This document shows, in pieces, positions 9,132 to 17,390 of a stretch of DNA of 64,000 bases. This DNA is from Rubellicoccus peritrichatus (GTDB lineage Bacteria > Verrucomicrobiota > Verrucomicrobiia > Opitutales > Cerasicoccaceae). The notes beneath the pieces are model-generated. The model did no database searches. It was given only the letters and a program-made list of their open reading frames with translations, and had not been told where the DNA came from. A program made the translations under genes and the position numbers. Each line of letters starts with the position of its first letter. Position 1 is the stretch's first letter. The stretch covers positions 1 to 64,000 of the forward strand of contig NZ_CP136920.1 of the NCBI RefSeq assembly GCF_033100135.1, read 5' to 3'.

Positions 9132-10082
9132 ATGCGCTTTTACAAGTTCAAGCCGATCTATCAGGAACGCGTTTGGGGTGGTCGTGGCCTCTCTGAAAAA
9201 CTAGGCCGCAGTCTGCCCGAAGGCGGCCCCATCGGTGAAAGTTGGGAAATCGTGGATCGGCCGGAAGCTCAGTCGATCGTCGACGGCGGGCCTGCTGATG
9301 GAAAAACAATCCGTGCTCTAATTGAGACGGATGCCATGAATGTCATGGGACCCAATTGGGAGGCACAGACACATTTCCCCATCCTGGTCAAATGGCTAGA
9401 TTGCCAGGAGCGACTGAGCCTGCAGGTTCACCCTCCGGCAAACATAGCGCCTGAATTAGGTGGTGAACCGAAAACTGAAAACTGGTATGTGGCCGAATGC
9501 GAAGCCGATGCGGCCTTACTCGTTGGCCTGAAAGATGGAGTCACCCGCGATGAATTTGACTCCGCGCTTCGCAACAATGAGTTGGAACCACTAGTCCAGA
9601 GCATTCCAACACAAAAAGGACTTTCCATGTTTGTCCCAAGTGGCCGAATACACGCAATCGACGGCGGTAATCTCATTCTCGAGATTCAGCAGAACTCCGA
9701 TACCACCTACCGCGTTTATGACTGGGGGCGGATCGGACTGGATGGTAAACCACGCCAGATTCACGTCGAGGAATCACTGAAGAGCATCGACTTCAACGAC
9801 TTCGAACCCAAACCCATATTGCCCGAGCCAGGTGCTCAAAACCTGGTTGAAAGCCCGGTCTTCAATCTCGAAAAGCGCGACATTGCTGCTGGTGAGAGTT
9901 TAAGTTTCAACGGCGGCGAAGAGCCTCGCTTAGTCGGAGTTGTCAGCGGGCGCTTAATCGACAGCGCAGACGGCGCAGCGATCGAAAAGGCCGATAATGT
10001 TCTCCTGCCCTACGCTTCAGACTTCAGCTTCACCGCAGAGAGCGACACTGTTGTCGTCATAACCAGTGGCTTTGGCGGCTGA
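9132..10082 (+). CDS. manA: Mannose-6-phosphate isomerase, class I
   Basis: The zinc enzyme interconverts fructose-6-phosphate and mannose-6-phosphate, feeding GDP-mannose synthesis or mannose catabolism. The 316-residue length fits the short bacterial class I form. Visible family features are the N-terminal RVWGGRGLSEKLGR, the zinc-site segments SLQVHPP and EIQQNSDTTYRVYDW, and the PSGRIHAIDGG loop. A cupin-like C-terminal domain completes it. The next gene starts 21 bp downstream on the same strand, so a manA-AsmA-like-grpE-dnaJ run is possible, although its functions are unrelated. Confidence 0.92.
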   Translation: MRFYKFKPIYQERVWGGRGLSEKLGRSLPEGGPIGESWEIVDRPEAQSIVDGGPADGKTIRALIETDAMNVMGPNWEAQTHFPILVKWLDCQERLSLQVHPPANIAPELGGEPKTENWYVAECEADAALLVGLKDGVTRDEFDSALRNNELEPLVQSIPTQKGLSMFVPSGRIHAIDGGNLILEIQQNSDTTYRVYDWGRIGLDGKPRQIHVEESLKSIDFNDFEPKPILPEPGAQNLVESPVFNLEKRDIAAGESLSFNGGEEPRLVGVVSGRLIDSADGAAIEKADNVLLPYASDFSFTAESDTVVVITSGFGG

Positions 10083-10103
10083 TAGATATAAAACTTTCCC
10101 ACC

Positions 10104-10937
10104 GTGAACCCCTTCAAGCTCATCACCAAACCCTTCGGTTGCCTTTGCAGTCTGATAGGCGGGATAATTTTGTTTTGCATCCTGCTGTTGATACTTGGAG
10201 TCGCCCTGTTCAACCGACTGTTTCCCGGTATCGTCGAAGAGTATGTTGAAATCCGTGGTGGATTTCCCGTTCGAATCGATGAAGCCAATTGGGATCTGCT
10301 CGGGTCGGCTTTTGATATTGAAGACGTTGTGGTCGAAAATCCTCCTAATTTCCCTGAAAAGGATTTCCTTCACATCCGCAGCCTGACGATGGAAGCGAGC
10401 CCGAATGAGGTTCTGCATGCCATCAATAAAAAGGAAACTCACATCAAGAGGCTGGAATTGGATATTGAGCGCTTTAATTGGGTTCTAACGGACGGCGGAA
10501 GCACGAATCTTGGCCTTTTCGCCAAGGCAGTGGAAGAAGAAGCCGAAGCCCGAACTGAAACCAAAACAGAAACAGCAGCCGAACCCGCGACTTCAGATCA
10601 GGATAACACACCATCTGGGGTAACTGTTCAAACCTGGGTCATCCGTATCGGAACGATTGAAGTGAGCGATTACTCGCGTGGTCCGGTTCAGCGCGAAAAA
10701 ATTGTCCTGAATTATGAGCGTGAATTCCATGACGCTCCAGGCGCCAAAACAGTGATCGAAGCCGTAGCCAAAGACATGGCCAGCTACCGTCTAGAGCCCG
10801 TAATAACACGATTACTTGCCTCCATCTTCATGATCCCCGACGTCTCAAAACTGGCCGGAAAGATAGAATCTTCGACCGATTGGCTGGAAAAACAGACGGA
10901 TTCTTTCAGAAATGTCTTTGACGAAGCGCAAGAATAA
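10104..10937 (+). CDS. AsmA-like membrane-anchored protein
   Basis: This 277-residue protein starts at GTG. It has one N-terminal transmembrane helix (about 12-38, very hydrophobic) followed by a periplasmic domain resembling the N-terminus of AsmA/DUF748 proteins (FPVRIDEANWDLLGSAFDIEDVVVENPPNFPEKDFLHIRSL). That family is linked to envelope lipid transport and outer-membrane assembly. A Glu/Thr-rich linker (about 145-175) and a second beta-rich segment follow. It is far shorter than full AsmA or TamB proteins, so it is at most a single-repeat relative. It sits between manA and grpE with gaps of 21 and 28 bp. Confidence 0.65.
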   Translation: MNPFKLITKPFGCLCSLIGGIILFCILLLILGVALFNRLFPGIVEEYVEIRGGFPVRIDEANWDLLGSAFDIEDVVVENPPNFPEKDFLHIRSLTMEASPNEVLHAINKKETHIKRLELDIERFNWVLTDGGSTNLGLFAKAVEEEAEARTETKTETAAEPATSDQDNTPSGVTVQTWVIRIGTIEVSDYSRGPVQREKIVLNYEREFHDAPGAKTVIEAVAKDMASYRLEPVITRLLASIFMIPDVSKLAGKIESSTDWLEKQTDSFRNVFDEAQE

Positions 10938-10965
10938 GTAAATTACGCCTCTTTTAAAAGGCACC

Positions 10966-11535
10966 ATGACAGAAGAAGAACAACAGGAACAAGAAGAGAA
11001 CTCGACCGTATCTGAAACAGAAGATGCGCAAACGGAGTCTGCGGAAGCCAAGACACCGGAAGAAGGTCTTTTCGCCGAGCTTGAGAAAGCCCAGGCCGAT
11101 GCAATGGCCGCCAGAGACGGTTACCTCCGCACCGTAGCGGATATGGAAAATCTCCGTAAGCGTTTTGCCCGTGAAAAAGAAGAAATTCGTCGTCGTGCAG
11201 CATCAGACTTGATTGAAGACCTGCTACCGGCTCTTGATAACCTCGAAATCGGTCTTGCCAGTGCGGCAAACCACCCGGAAGCCTCCGACGTGGCCAAAGG
11301 TTTTGAATTCGTCGCCACTCAGATCGGCCAGATTCTTCAACAGCATGGTCTGGAGCGTGTCTCACCTGCGCCAGGTGAGCCATTTGATCACAGTTTGCAC
11401 GAAGCAGTGGCACACGAAGCGAGCGATGAAATTGAAGATCACCAGGTCATCAAAGTTATGCGTGTGGGCTACAGTCTCAATGAACGCCTGCTTCGGCCTG
11501 CATCCGTCGTCGTGTCCTCTGGCGCCGAAAAATAA
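10966..11535 (+). CDS. grpE: Nucleotide exchange factor GrpE
   Basis: GrpE releases ADP from DnaK in the Hsp70 cycle. The 189-residue protein has an acidic N-terminus (Glu/Gln-rich, about 1-40), a long coiled-coil helix (about 45-95, containing YLRTVADMENLRKRFAREKEE), and a C-terminal beta domain with the family segment GLERVSPAPGEPFDHSLHEAV. It lies 112 bp upstream of dnaJ. No dnaK or hrcA is in the window, and no CIRCE palindrome (TTAGCACTC/GAGTGCTAA) is seen upstream, so heat control must work another way. Confidence 0.95.
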   Translation: MTEEEQQEQEENSTVSETEDAQTESAEAKTPEEGLFAELEKAQADAMAARDGYLRTVADMENLRKRFAREKEEIRRRAASDLIEDLLPALDNLEIGLASAANHPEASDVAKGFEFVATQIGQILQQHGLERVSPAPGEPFDHSLHEAVAHEASDEIEDHQVIKVMRVGYSLNERLLRPASVVVSSGAEK

Positions 11536-11647
11536 AAAATCCGGTTTTGCGCGATTCTTGCTAGGGAGAAGTTTGGCCTACCTGCCATGCTGATAATGCC
11601 TTTAAAGATCCCAATGCAAGGAACAGACCGATAAAATACCTTTTAGA

Positions 11648-12796
11648 ATGATGACCAAAGCTGACTTTTACGAAGTCCTGGGTGTGACCCGGGAAGCAGA
11701 CGGAACTGAGATCAAAAAAGCCTACCGCAAGCTAGCTGTTCAATGGCATCCGGACAAAAACCCGGATAACCCCGAAGCGCTGGCCAAATTCCAGGAGATT
11801 TCCGAAGCTTACGAGGTCCTGAAGGATGACGATAAGCGCGCTGCATATGACCGCTTTGGACATTCAGCCTTTCAACAAGGTGGCGGCGGTGGTGGTGCCG
11901 GCGGTTTTCACGATCCTATGGACATCTTCCGCGAAGTCTTTGGCGGAGGCGGTGGCGGCGGAGGCGGCATCTTTGAAGACTTCTTCGGCGGTGGCGGCGG
12001 ACGAGGAGGCCCTCAACAAGGCAATGACCTTCGCTACGACATGGAAATCAGCCTGGAGGAAGCAGCTGAAGGTGTTGAAAAAGAAATTTCCTACCGACGC
12101 AATGTCAGCTGTGGTGAGTGTTCCGGTAGCGGAGCAGCACCCGGGAGCTCTCCAACTACCTGTGGAACCTGCGGCGGTGCTGGTCGTGTAGTCTCTTCAC
12201 GTGGCTTTTTCCAAGTCCAACAAGTTTGCCCAGCCTGTCAGGGTGCCGGAACTGTAATCGACAGTCCATGTGGCAGCTGCCACGGCGGCGGCACGGTCAA
12301 GGAAACCAGCAAGCTGAAAGTCCGCATCCCGGCGGGTGTTGACACCGGCAGTAAGCTGCGATCTTCCGGTGGCGGTGAGGCTGGCCCCAAAGGTGGGCCT
12401 AACGGAGACCTTTACATCGTCCTGCATGTTCAAGAGCACGAAGTTTTTGAGCGGCATGATCAGGATCTGTTCTGCTTGATTCCGATTAAATTTACATTGG
12501 CCGCACTTGGCGGAACGATCGACGTCCCTACCCTTACCGGCAAAGCAGCGCTCAAAATTCCATCAGGCACTCAAAGCGGGACTACATTCCGCCTTCGTGG
12601 AAAAGGCATGCCATCGCTTCGCGGCAGCTCTCATGGCGACCAGCTCGTCCGCGTCGAAATCGAAGTTCCAAAAAAGCTCAACCACGACCAACGCCACAAG
12701 CTGGAAGAATTCGCTACTGCCTGTGGTGACGCTGACAGCCCGGTAAGCGAATCCTTCTTTGAAAAAGCAAAGAAGTGGCTGCACGGAGACGATTGA
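11648..12796 (+). CDS. dnaJ: Chaperone DnaJ
   Basis: This Hsp40 co-chaperone stimulates DnaK ATPase and delivers clients. The 382-residue protein has full type I architecture: a J-domain (3-70) with HPD at residues 34-36, a Gly/Phe-rich region (about 76-122) with long glycine runs, four zinc-binding CxxCxGxG motifs ([32 protein letters not shown]), and the C-terminal client-binding domains. Two consecutive ATGs (MM) are present, and either could start the protein. It follows grpE on the same strand. Confidence 0.97.
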   Translation: MMTKADFYEVLGVTREADGTEIKKAYRKLAVQWHPDKNPDNPEALAKFQEISEAYEVLKDDDKRAAYDRFGHSAFQQGGGGGGAGGFHDPMDIFREVFGGGGGGGGGIFEDFFGGGGGRGGPQQGNDLRYDMEISLEEAAEGVEKEISYRRNVSCGECSGSGAAPGSSPTTCGTCGGAGRVVSSRGFFQVQQVCPACQGAGTVIDSPCGSCHGGGTVKETSKLKVRIPAGVDTGSKLRSSGGGEAGPKGGPNGDLYIVLHVQEHEVFERHDQDLFCLIPIKFTLAALGGTIDVPTLTGKAALKIPSGTQSGTTFRLRGKGMPSLRGSSHGDQLVRVEIEVPKKLNHDQRHKLEEFATACGDADSPVSESFFEKAKKWLHGDD

Positions 12797-12803
12797 TTTG
12801 TAT

Positions 12804-12950
12804 ATTGCCACAGAGGCACAGAGAACTCAGAGCTAGATGCTCTGAATTACTTATTTGACGGAATTAAAGGAATCTAATGTTCCAAGAAGTCCTTTAATTC
12901 TGACTTAAAACTGTGTCATGCTCTGTGTTCTCTGTAACACTGTGGCAAAT
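12804..12950. repeat. Dispersed CACAGAG-type hairpin repeat
   Basis: This imperfect palindrome fills the dnaJ-rfaE2 gap. The outer arms are 12804-12833 (ATTGCCACAGAGG...) and 12920-12950 (complementary, with a few mismatches). An inner perfect 10-bp stem is GAATTAAAGG (12861-12870) with CCTTTAATTC (12891-12900). The arm is built of repeated CACAGAG-like units. Related sequence occurs at 17179-17268, and similar repeats are common in many Verrucomicrobia and Planctomycetes genomes. It ends 8 bp before the rfaE2 start. Confidence 0.75.
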
Positions 12951-12958
12951 CCTATATT

Positions 12959-13459
12959 ATGAAACTCTCGAATCCCAAGTTGCTTTCACTCGAAGATGCT
13001 ATTGCCCATCGCAATGCTTTAAAGGCTGAGGGGAAATCTGTTGTCCTAACCAACGGATGTTTCGATCTGCTCCATACTGGCCACATCTACTATCTAAGAA
13101 AAGCTGCTGCGCTGGGTGACGCACTCTTCATTGCGATCAATGGTGATGCAAGCGTACAGGCTCTCAAAGGTCCGACACGCCCTGTGCAGAATGCAGAAGA
13201 ACGCGCCTATCTCCTCGGAGCAATTGACTTTGTTGATACGCTTTTTGTTTTTCACACCCCGCGATTAACAGCGGAAATTGAGACCATCAGGCCAGACATT
13301 TATGCCAAAGCCGGTGACTACACGCTAGATACTCTCAATCCAGAGGAACGCACCGCGCTTGAAGCTTGTGGAGCCGACATCCAATTCCTCCCCTTTCTGG
13401 AAGGCTACTCCACCACCAGTCTTATTGCAAAAATCGCAAAAGCAGCGGAGACATTCTAG
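12959..13459 (+). CDS. rfaE2: D-glycero-beta-D-manno-heptose 1-phosphate adenylyltransferase
   Basis: The cytidylyltransferase-fold enzyme makes ADP-heptose, or a related nucleotide sugar, for lipopolysaccharide core. The 166-residue protein corresponds to the C-terminal domain of HldE as a stand-alone protein. The nucleotide motif is NGCFDLLHTGH with HTGH at 39-42, and the late YSTTSLIAKI segment is the family ISTT-type loop. The kinase half (RfaE1) is not adjacent. The start lies immediately after the repeat element. Confidence 0.9.
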   Translation: MKLSNPKLLSLEDAIAHRNALKAEGKSVVLTNGCFDLLHTGHIYYLRKAAALGDALFIAINGDASVQALKGPTRPVQNAEERAYLLGAIDFVDTLFVFHTPRLTAEIETIRPDIYAKAGDYTLDTLNPEERTALEACGADIQFLPFLEGYSTTSLIAKIAKAAETF

Positions 13460-13485
13460 GCTGTGTTTTCAAACCTCGGTATTTC

Positions 13486-13515
13486 ATCTTTGGGCCTTTT
13501 CAAGGGCCTAAAGAT
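13486..13515 (+). terminator. Possible terminator hairpin after rfaE2
   Basis: ATCTTTGGGCCT pairs with GGGCCTAAAGAT (12 bp including two G-T pairs) around a 6-base loop, 26 bp after the rfaE2 stop. No T-run follows, so termination is uncertain. Confidence 0.4.
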
Positions 13516-13545
13516 TGAATGTGACTTTAAAGAGCACAGTGATGG

Positions 13546-13580
13546 AAGGTAGCGGCCAGCGTCCCGCTGGCCGCTACCTT
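13546..13580. repeat. Perfect 16-bp hairpin
   Basis: AAGGTAGCGGCCAGCG (13546-13561) is followed by a 3-base loop and its perfect complement (13565-13580). It is GC-rich with no T-run and looks like a REP-type dispersed hairpin rather than a terminator. Confidence 0.7.
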
Positions 13581-13661
13581 TCGATTGCGACATTGCTCCC
13601 CAGCAAAGTAGGTTTGAAGACACTGCCCAGGGCTAACGGACATTCAAGTAGTTCATATAGT

Positions 13662-13727
13662 GGGGCCTGAAGGGCTGACATAGTAAAAGCATTCAAGGAT
13701 ACAGGATATGTCAGCCCTTCAGGCCCC
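13662..13727. repeat. Perfect 21-bp hairpin
   Basis: The 21 bases at 13662-13682 (starting GGGGCCTGAAGGGCTGAC) are perfectly complementary to 13707-13727, with a 24-base AT-rich loop. It lies between rfaE2 and the small membrane-protein gene and has no T-run. It is of a different sequence family from the hairpin at 13546. Confidence 0.75.
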
Positions 13728-13740
13728 CATTGCTAAAAAA

Positions 13741-14040
13741 TTAAAATAAATCACGCGAATCACATCGCTTGGAAGTTTTACTTTTCTTCAAGCCAGCCAG
13801 GTGAAGGAACAAATCATACAATCCAGCATACTTGTAGTTCGGATCGGCATAATGCTCCATTACATAGAAACAGAAATAGTAAGCTCGGCAGAACGACCAA
13901 ATACAGAGAAAAAATAAAGCGATGACCTGCCACGAAATAACAGAGTAAAACAGAGCCAAAAGCAAACCCGCCGAAAGTCCACTGATCACCAGAAACAAGG
14001 CTGCTTTGATTTTCAATAATATTGGAGACTCAATATCCAT
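13741..14040 (-). CDS. Small membrane protein, unrecognised
   Basis: This 99-residue protein has two adjacent hydrophobic helices (about 10-32 and 35-58) and a basic C-terminal tail (KKSKTSKRCDSRDLF). The segment between (CRAYYFCFYVMEHYADPNYKYAG) is rich in aromatic residues. I recognise no family. Helix composition suggests a real gene, but no clear ribosome site precedes the ATG. The flanks are non-coding and repeat-rich, so it stands alone. Confidence 0.5.
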   Translation of the reverse strand: MDIESPILLKIKAALFLVISGLSAGLLLALFYSVISWQVIALFFLCIWSFCRAYYFCFYVMEHYADPNYKYAGLYDLFLHLAGLKKSKTSKRCDSRDLF

Positions 14041-14420
14041 GACTTAGTCGAAACGCTTATCATGATATAAATATCACTTAAAGGCAGCAGCCTCAGCATA
14101 TTCACATCACAATTCAAATTCACACAACAAATCAAAAATATCATTTATAAACACAATAGACTCACCAAAACAACAAAACCTTTGTTTACTAAACAACCCA
14201 ACAAACATAAGATACTCATCACAAGTAATTTATAATTTTTATGCAATTTCTATTGACGCCCCATTGAACCTCATCCATTCCTTGTCGCCTTTCCCATCCT
14301 ACAAAGAACCTAAACCCATTTTAAACATGTATTCATTTAGAACCAACAGCTTAGCCGGAGGCATCTGCCATGAGCGGCCTATGGCATCCATACCACAATC
14401 ACTCGGGAGCGATAATCCCA
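14041..14420. other. AT-rich non-coding stretch upstream of the structured RNA
   Basis: The first 200 bp are strongly AT-rich with no gene. A TTGACG at about 14253 could be a -35 element, but no good -10 lies 17 bases later. A small hairpin TGCCAT/ATGGCA occurs near 14368-14388. A 68-codon plus-strand frame (14264-14470) crosses the structured region and has no protein-like composition. Confidence 0.4.
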
Positions 14421-14529
14421 CTTGGGTTAAATCAAAACAGAACGAAGTGCACTTTAGGCACGACACTTAGGTAGTTCTAAAAACTTTGATTAAACCCAAG
14501 CAGCCAATGATCGGCACTTGGGTTTTTTT
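14421..14529 (+). ncRNA. Structured RNA with mutually exclusive terminator and antiterminator pairings
   Basis: There are three related segments. Segment 1 is CTTGGGTTAAATCAAA (14421-14436). Segment 2 is TTTGATTAAACCCAAG (14485-14500), complementary to segment 1 at 15 of 16 positions. Segment 3 is CTTGGGTTT (14517-14525), complementary to the end of segment 2 and followed by a T-run. Segment 2 can therefore pair with 1 or with 3. The nearest plus-strand gene is the tRNA about 300 bp on, so a cis-riboswitch for a protein gene is unlikely. A free small RNA is the more likely reading. No known RNA family was recognised. Confidence 0.5.
14492..14529 (+). terminator. Rho-independent terminator
   Basis: AAACCCAAG (14492-14500) pairs perfectly with CTTGGGTTT (14517-14525), with an inner GCC/GGC extension in the loop. 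The run of seven Ts spans 14523-14529. It ends a plus-strand transcript covering the structured RNA. Confidence 0.8.
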
Positions 14530-14826
14530 GTGCAATTCCGCCAACATTCTATCAGCGTCCCTTCTGCCGAACCAGAAGTGTAAAACGTCTTGTAAATGGC
14601 GCCCAAACCAAAAATTACATCATTTTGTGAGAGGGGCGGAGCCTGTCCTCAATAGTGGAATTTCACATGGCCGTATAGCCGCATTGATATAGCCAACTGC
14701 TTTAGAAACAGAAACCTGAAGGTTCGAATTTTTACATTTTCACTTCAACTTCCTATAACAATTATGGTCACTATCAAGCATACCATTTTGTTCAGGAAAA
14801 GAGGACCTAACTCCTGCCATCAAAAT

Positions 14827-14901
14827 GCAGCCATGATGTAATCGCCAGCATAGCGGACTTTTACTCCGCTTGTGAGGGTTTAAATCCCTCTGGCTGCACC
14901 A
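14827..14901 (+). tRNA. tRNA-Lys (anticodon UUU), atypical D and T loops
   Basis: A cloverleaf can be drawn with encoded CCA. The acceptor GCAGCCA/TGGCTGC has 7 perfect pairs, D-stem is ATGT/GCAT, anticodon stem GCGGA/TCCGC around loop CTTTTAC (anticodon TTT at 14860-14862), and T-stem GAGGG/CCCTC around loop TTTAAAT. U8-A14 and A15-U48 contacts are possible. Two near-invariant tertiary positions are changed: D-loop AATCGCCA has C in place of G19, and the T-loop has U in place of C56, so the G19-C56 contact is lost. It may be an unusual functional tRNA or a decaying copy. The stems are intact, which argues against advanced decay. Confidence 0.72.
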
Positions 14902-14948
14902 TTTCTTAGACAGTCTCTTAAACGCACACCAAGTAACCCTAACGACTT

Positions 14949-15024
14949 GGCGTTCCAAGCGAGCCGGAACGCCACTGACAATCGTCAGGAAATCCGGGGC
15001 TGGTCGGTCGTCCCGGCCAGCCCC
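14949..15024. repeat. Three consecutive hairpins after the tRNA gene
   Basis: GGCGTTCC/GGAACGCC (14949-14956 with 14966-14973), CTGAC/GTCAG (14975-14979 with 14984-14988) and GGGGCTGGTCGG/CCGGCCAGCCCC (14996-15007 with 15013-15024, one G-T pair) follow one another. No T-run is present on either strand. They lie between the tRNA and the sulfatase stop. Confidence 0.6.
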
Positions 15025-15096
15025 ACCTCTTTACTTAATAAGAATGCGAAGACAAGCCCACCATCATACTAGCAAACTATCAAGCAACGTAGATCA

Positions 15097-16707
15097 TCAT
15101 TTCACATGGACAACTGTGCTGGCCTCATCGCTATCTGCGTAGCCAATTCTTACCGCCTTGGTAATGACTTCATTGCGACCGGTCTTAAGCCTCAACGGCT
15201 CAGTATAGAGACGCCAGGAATCAGGCTCATCATCAGGAAACCTGTAGGCAACTGAAGCGCCTTCTGTTGGTGATTGTATCTGAAGGATAACCGGAGAATC
15301 ATATTCGATCGATGCATCGGCAAACTCAATCCCTGGGTGCTCCTCATTGATACATACGAAAACGGGAGCTACAGTCTGAGGCTGCTTCCCATCGGGATAC
15401 CAGCGCCGCACCATTTCCGCCTCGGGAATCTCTCCCATGTCACCAACATCGTTCAGCCACCGATCCATTTCCTTTTGCAACCTTTTCAGGTCATCTGCAA
15501 AAGCCGGATCCGCTGCCAGATTATTCAGTTCGTAAGGATCTGCTTCCGTATCGTAAAGTTCCTCCACTGAACGGACAGACTCAAACATGACTTGCTGAGT
15601 CTCATTTAATTCACCGTGCAAATGCAGTCGCCAAAGCTCCTGCATAATGGGATGCTGATTCAAGTAGTGCATCCATGGCAAACGGCTAAGATGAGGACAA
15701 TAATTACGAATATATTTAAACTTTTTGTCCCTCACTGCTCGAACCCGATCATAGCTCACGTCATGACGATCACGAGAGGCGTGAACATACTCCCTTGGTT
15801 CCGTCGCTTGCTTTGGCCCCAGAAAAGCCTGCCCCTGCATATGATAAGGGACCTCCAGACCAGCCAATGATAAAACCGTTGGAGCAAGATCAATCGTACT
15901 GACCAAATCATCGCTCACATTGTCAGGCGCAAGACTACCAGGCCAGCGCACAATCATCGGGACATGAATCCCGGAATCATAAGGCCAGCGTTTTCCCCGG
16001 GGCATCGGGCCATGGTCACTCCAATGAAAAATCACGGTATTCTCAGCAAGGCCGTCCTCCTCCAGTTGCTTTAAAAGCGTCCCAAGAATAGCATCATTGT
16101 TGGTGATGTGTGTATACATCCTGGCCATCGAATCACGAACCTTGGGTGTATCCGGAAAGTAAGGCGGTACGACCATATCTTCAGGATCATAAATCAGATC
16201 AATATGTTTTTTCTGCCACATCCCACTTTCATGTGAAGCTGCCAGATTGAACACTGAAAAGAATGGCTGGTCCGGATCTTTTCGATTACGCCAATGCGCA
16301 CTCAAGCTATGATCATCCCAGGCAGTCAGCGGAACATCGAACTGATAGTCAGTCTTAATATTGTTGGAACAATAGTAACCCGCAGCCCTGAGGTATTCCG
16401 GGAGACACTTAACATGCGCCGGAGTGACTGCCGAATATGGTGCAGGAAAATCCGGCAGCTCATGAGTGACCTGAGTTGTCCGCATATGATGTGTGCCAGC
16501 CGAAATCGCATACACTCCCGTGATGACGGCAAACCTTGCCGGGGCGCATACCCCCGCCGTAGAATAGGCACGCGGCCAACGGCAGCCATCAGTCGCAAGC
16601 TGATCCAAGTTGGGCGTACGCGCAACAGGATCACCATAGCAACCGTAGAAGGGATTGGTATCCTCAAAGGAAACCCACAGGATGTTTGGTCGTTTGGAAT
16701 CACTCAT
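15097..16707 (-). CDS. Sulfatase (formylglycine-dependent), cytosolic form
   Basis: The predicted role is hydrolysis of a sulfate ester, probably on a sulfated carbohydrate. I start the protein at the ATG at 16707 (MSDSKRPNILWVSFED), giving 536 residues; upstream codons of the open frame are not sulfatase-like. The formylglycine motif C-x-P-x-R is CAPAR with Cys54. Other family marks are EDTNPF near the N-terminus, HWSDHGPMPRGKRWPYDSGIHVPMI, and a C-terminal segment (about 460-536) resembling a chitobiase-type beta-sandwich add-on. There is no signal peptide, unusual for a polysaccharide sulfatase. No maturation enzyme gene or glycosidase is adjacent. Confidence 0.88.
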   Translation of the reverse strand: MSDSKRPNILWVSFEDTNPFYGCYGDPVARTPNLDQLATDGCRWPRAYSTAGVCAPARFAVITGVYAISAGTHHMRTTQVTHELPDFPAPYSAVTPAHVKCLPEYLRAAGYYCSNNIKTDYQFDVPLTAWDDHSLSAHWRNRKDPDQPFFSVFNLAASHESGMWQKKHIDLIYDPEDMVVPPYFPDTPKVRDSMARMYTHITNNDAILGTLLKQLEEDGLAENTVIFHWSDHGPMPRGKRWPYDSGIHVPMIVRWPGSLAPDNVSDDLVSTIDLAPTVLSLAGLEVPYHMQGQAFLGPKQATEPREYVHASRDRHDVSYDRVRAVRDKKFKYIRNYCPHLSRLPWMHYLNQHPIMQELWRLHLHGELNETQQVMFESVRSVEELYDTEADPYELNNLAADPAFADDLKRLQKEMDRWLNDVGDMGEIPEAEMVRRWYPDGKQPQTVAPVFVCINEEHPGIEFADASIEYDSPVILQIQSPTEGASVAYRFPDDEPDSWRLYTEPLRLKTGRNEVITKAVRIGYADSDEASTVVHVK

Positions 16708-17178
16708 AATGCTACTTTCGATAATCCTCATCAGTCCGAAGAAAATGGGCAAGGCAGAATGTCGAACACAATATTTCGTTGTGAGTGAACAAGATTTCGC
16801 TGTGAGTAAAGAGTATGCCATCACTTAGCATTTACTACTCAGCGCTCAGCATATCTAACTTGACTGTCAAAGAACGTTTACCGTCCGGCGATAAGTCTCG
16901 CGTAGAGTGCAACCTCCAGCTTTTGTTCGTCTAATCGTTTAAGACTTGAGCGGTCCCACACTTGCGCACCTGGGCAAGCGTGGCTGATTTTTCGGAACTA
17001 TAAAACAGCTCCTGCGACGACAGCCGAAAAACCACTCGTGGATAAGCTTCCAACACATCAACTCGGTCCCTGATTTAGATACTGAATCGAGTCCGATCCC
17101 GCCAAAGCAGAATCGAGTGACAAAAACCATTAATCACCATTCGTGTTTTCGGAAGCGCGACTATGGTGGACTAAAGGC
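16708..17178. other. Non-coding stretch upstream of the sulfatase gene
   Basis: No convincing gene. An inverted repeat has arms TTTTTCGG (16988-16995) and CCGAAAAA (17024-17031) with partly complementary flanks (GTGG/CCAC). A shorter CTTGC/GCAAG pair lies near 16961-16978. The sulfatase promoter should lie at the left end. Confidence 0.4.
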
Positions 17179-17268
17179 CTCGCGCAGAGACGCAAAGGCG
17201 CAGAGCAATACCTGAATACTCAATTCAGTGACACGATTCTTCTCTGCGTCTCCGTGCCTCTGCGCGAG
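17179..17268. repeat. Dispersed GCAGAG-type hairpin repeat, second copy
   Basis: The left arm at 17179-17205 (CTCGCGCAGAGACGC...) and right arm at 17242-17268 are imperfectly complementary; the outer 11 bp pair perfectly. The repeated CRCAGAG units relate it to the element at 12804-12950. It is not coding. Confidence 0.7.
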
Positions 17269-17390
17269 AACTGAAATCACTGGATTTGTGTAATCGCAAA
17301 AGCAGATAAGAAAATCACTTAACAATAAGCTCCTGTATATTCGATGTGCATTCATGCCACCGATTATAACATACCCAAAAGATCCGTCAA

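Noticed and set aside
14264-14470. 68-codon frame ending just before the terminator at 14492
   Set aside because: Composition is not protein-like, no ribosome site is seen, and the frame crosses the structured RNA segments. Treated as non-coding.
16939-17130. 63-codon frame on the minus strand
   Set aside because: It is built on an inverted-repeat region, with no ribosome site and no recognisable domain.
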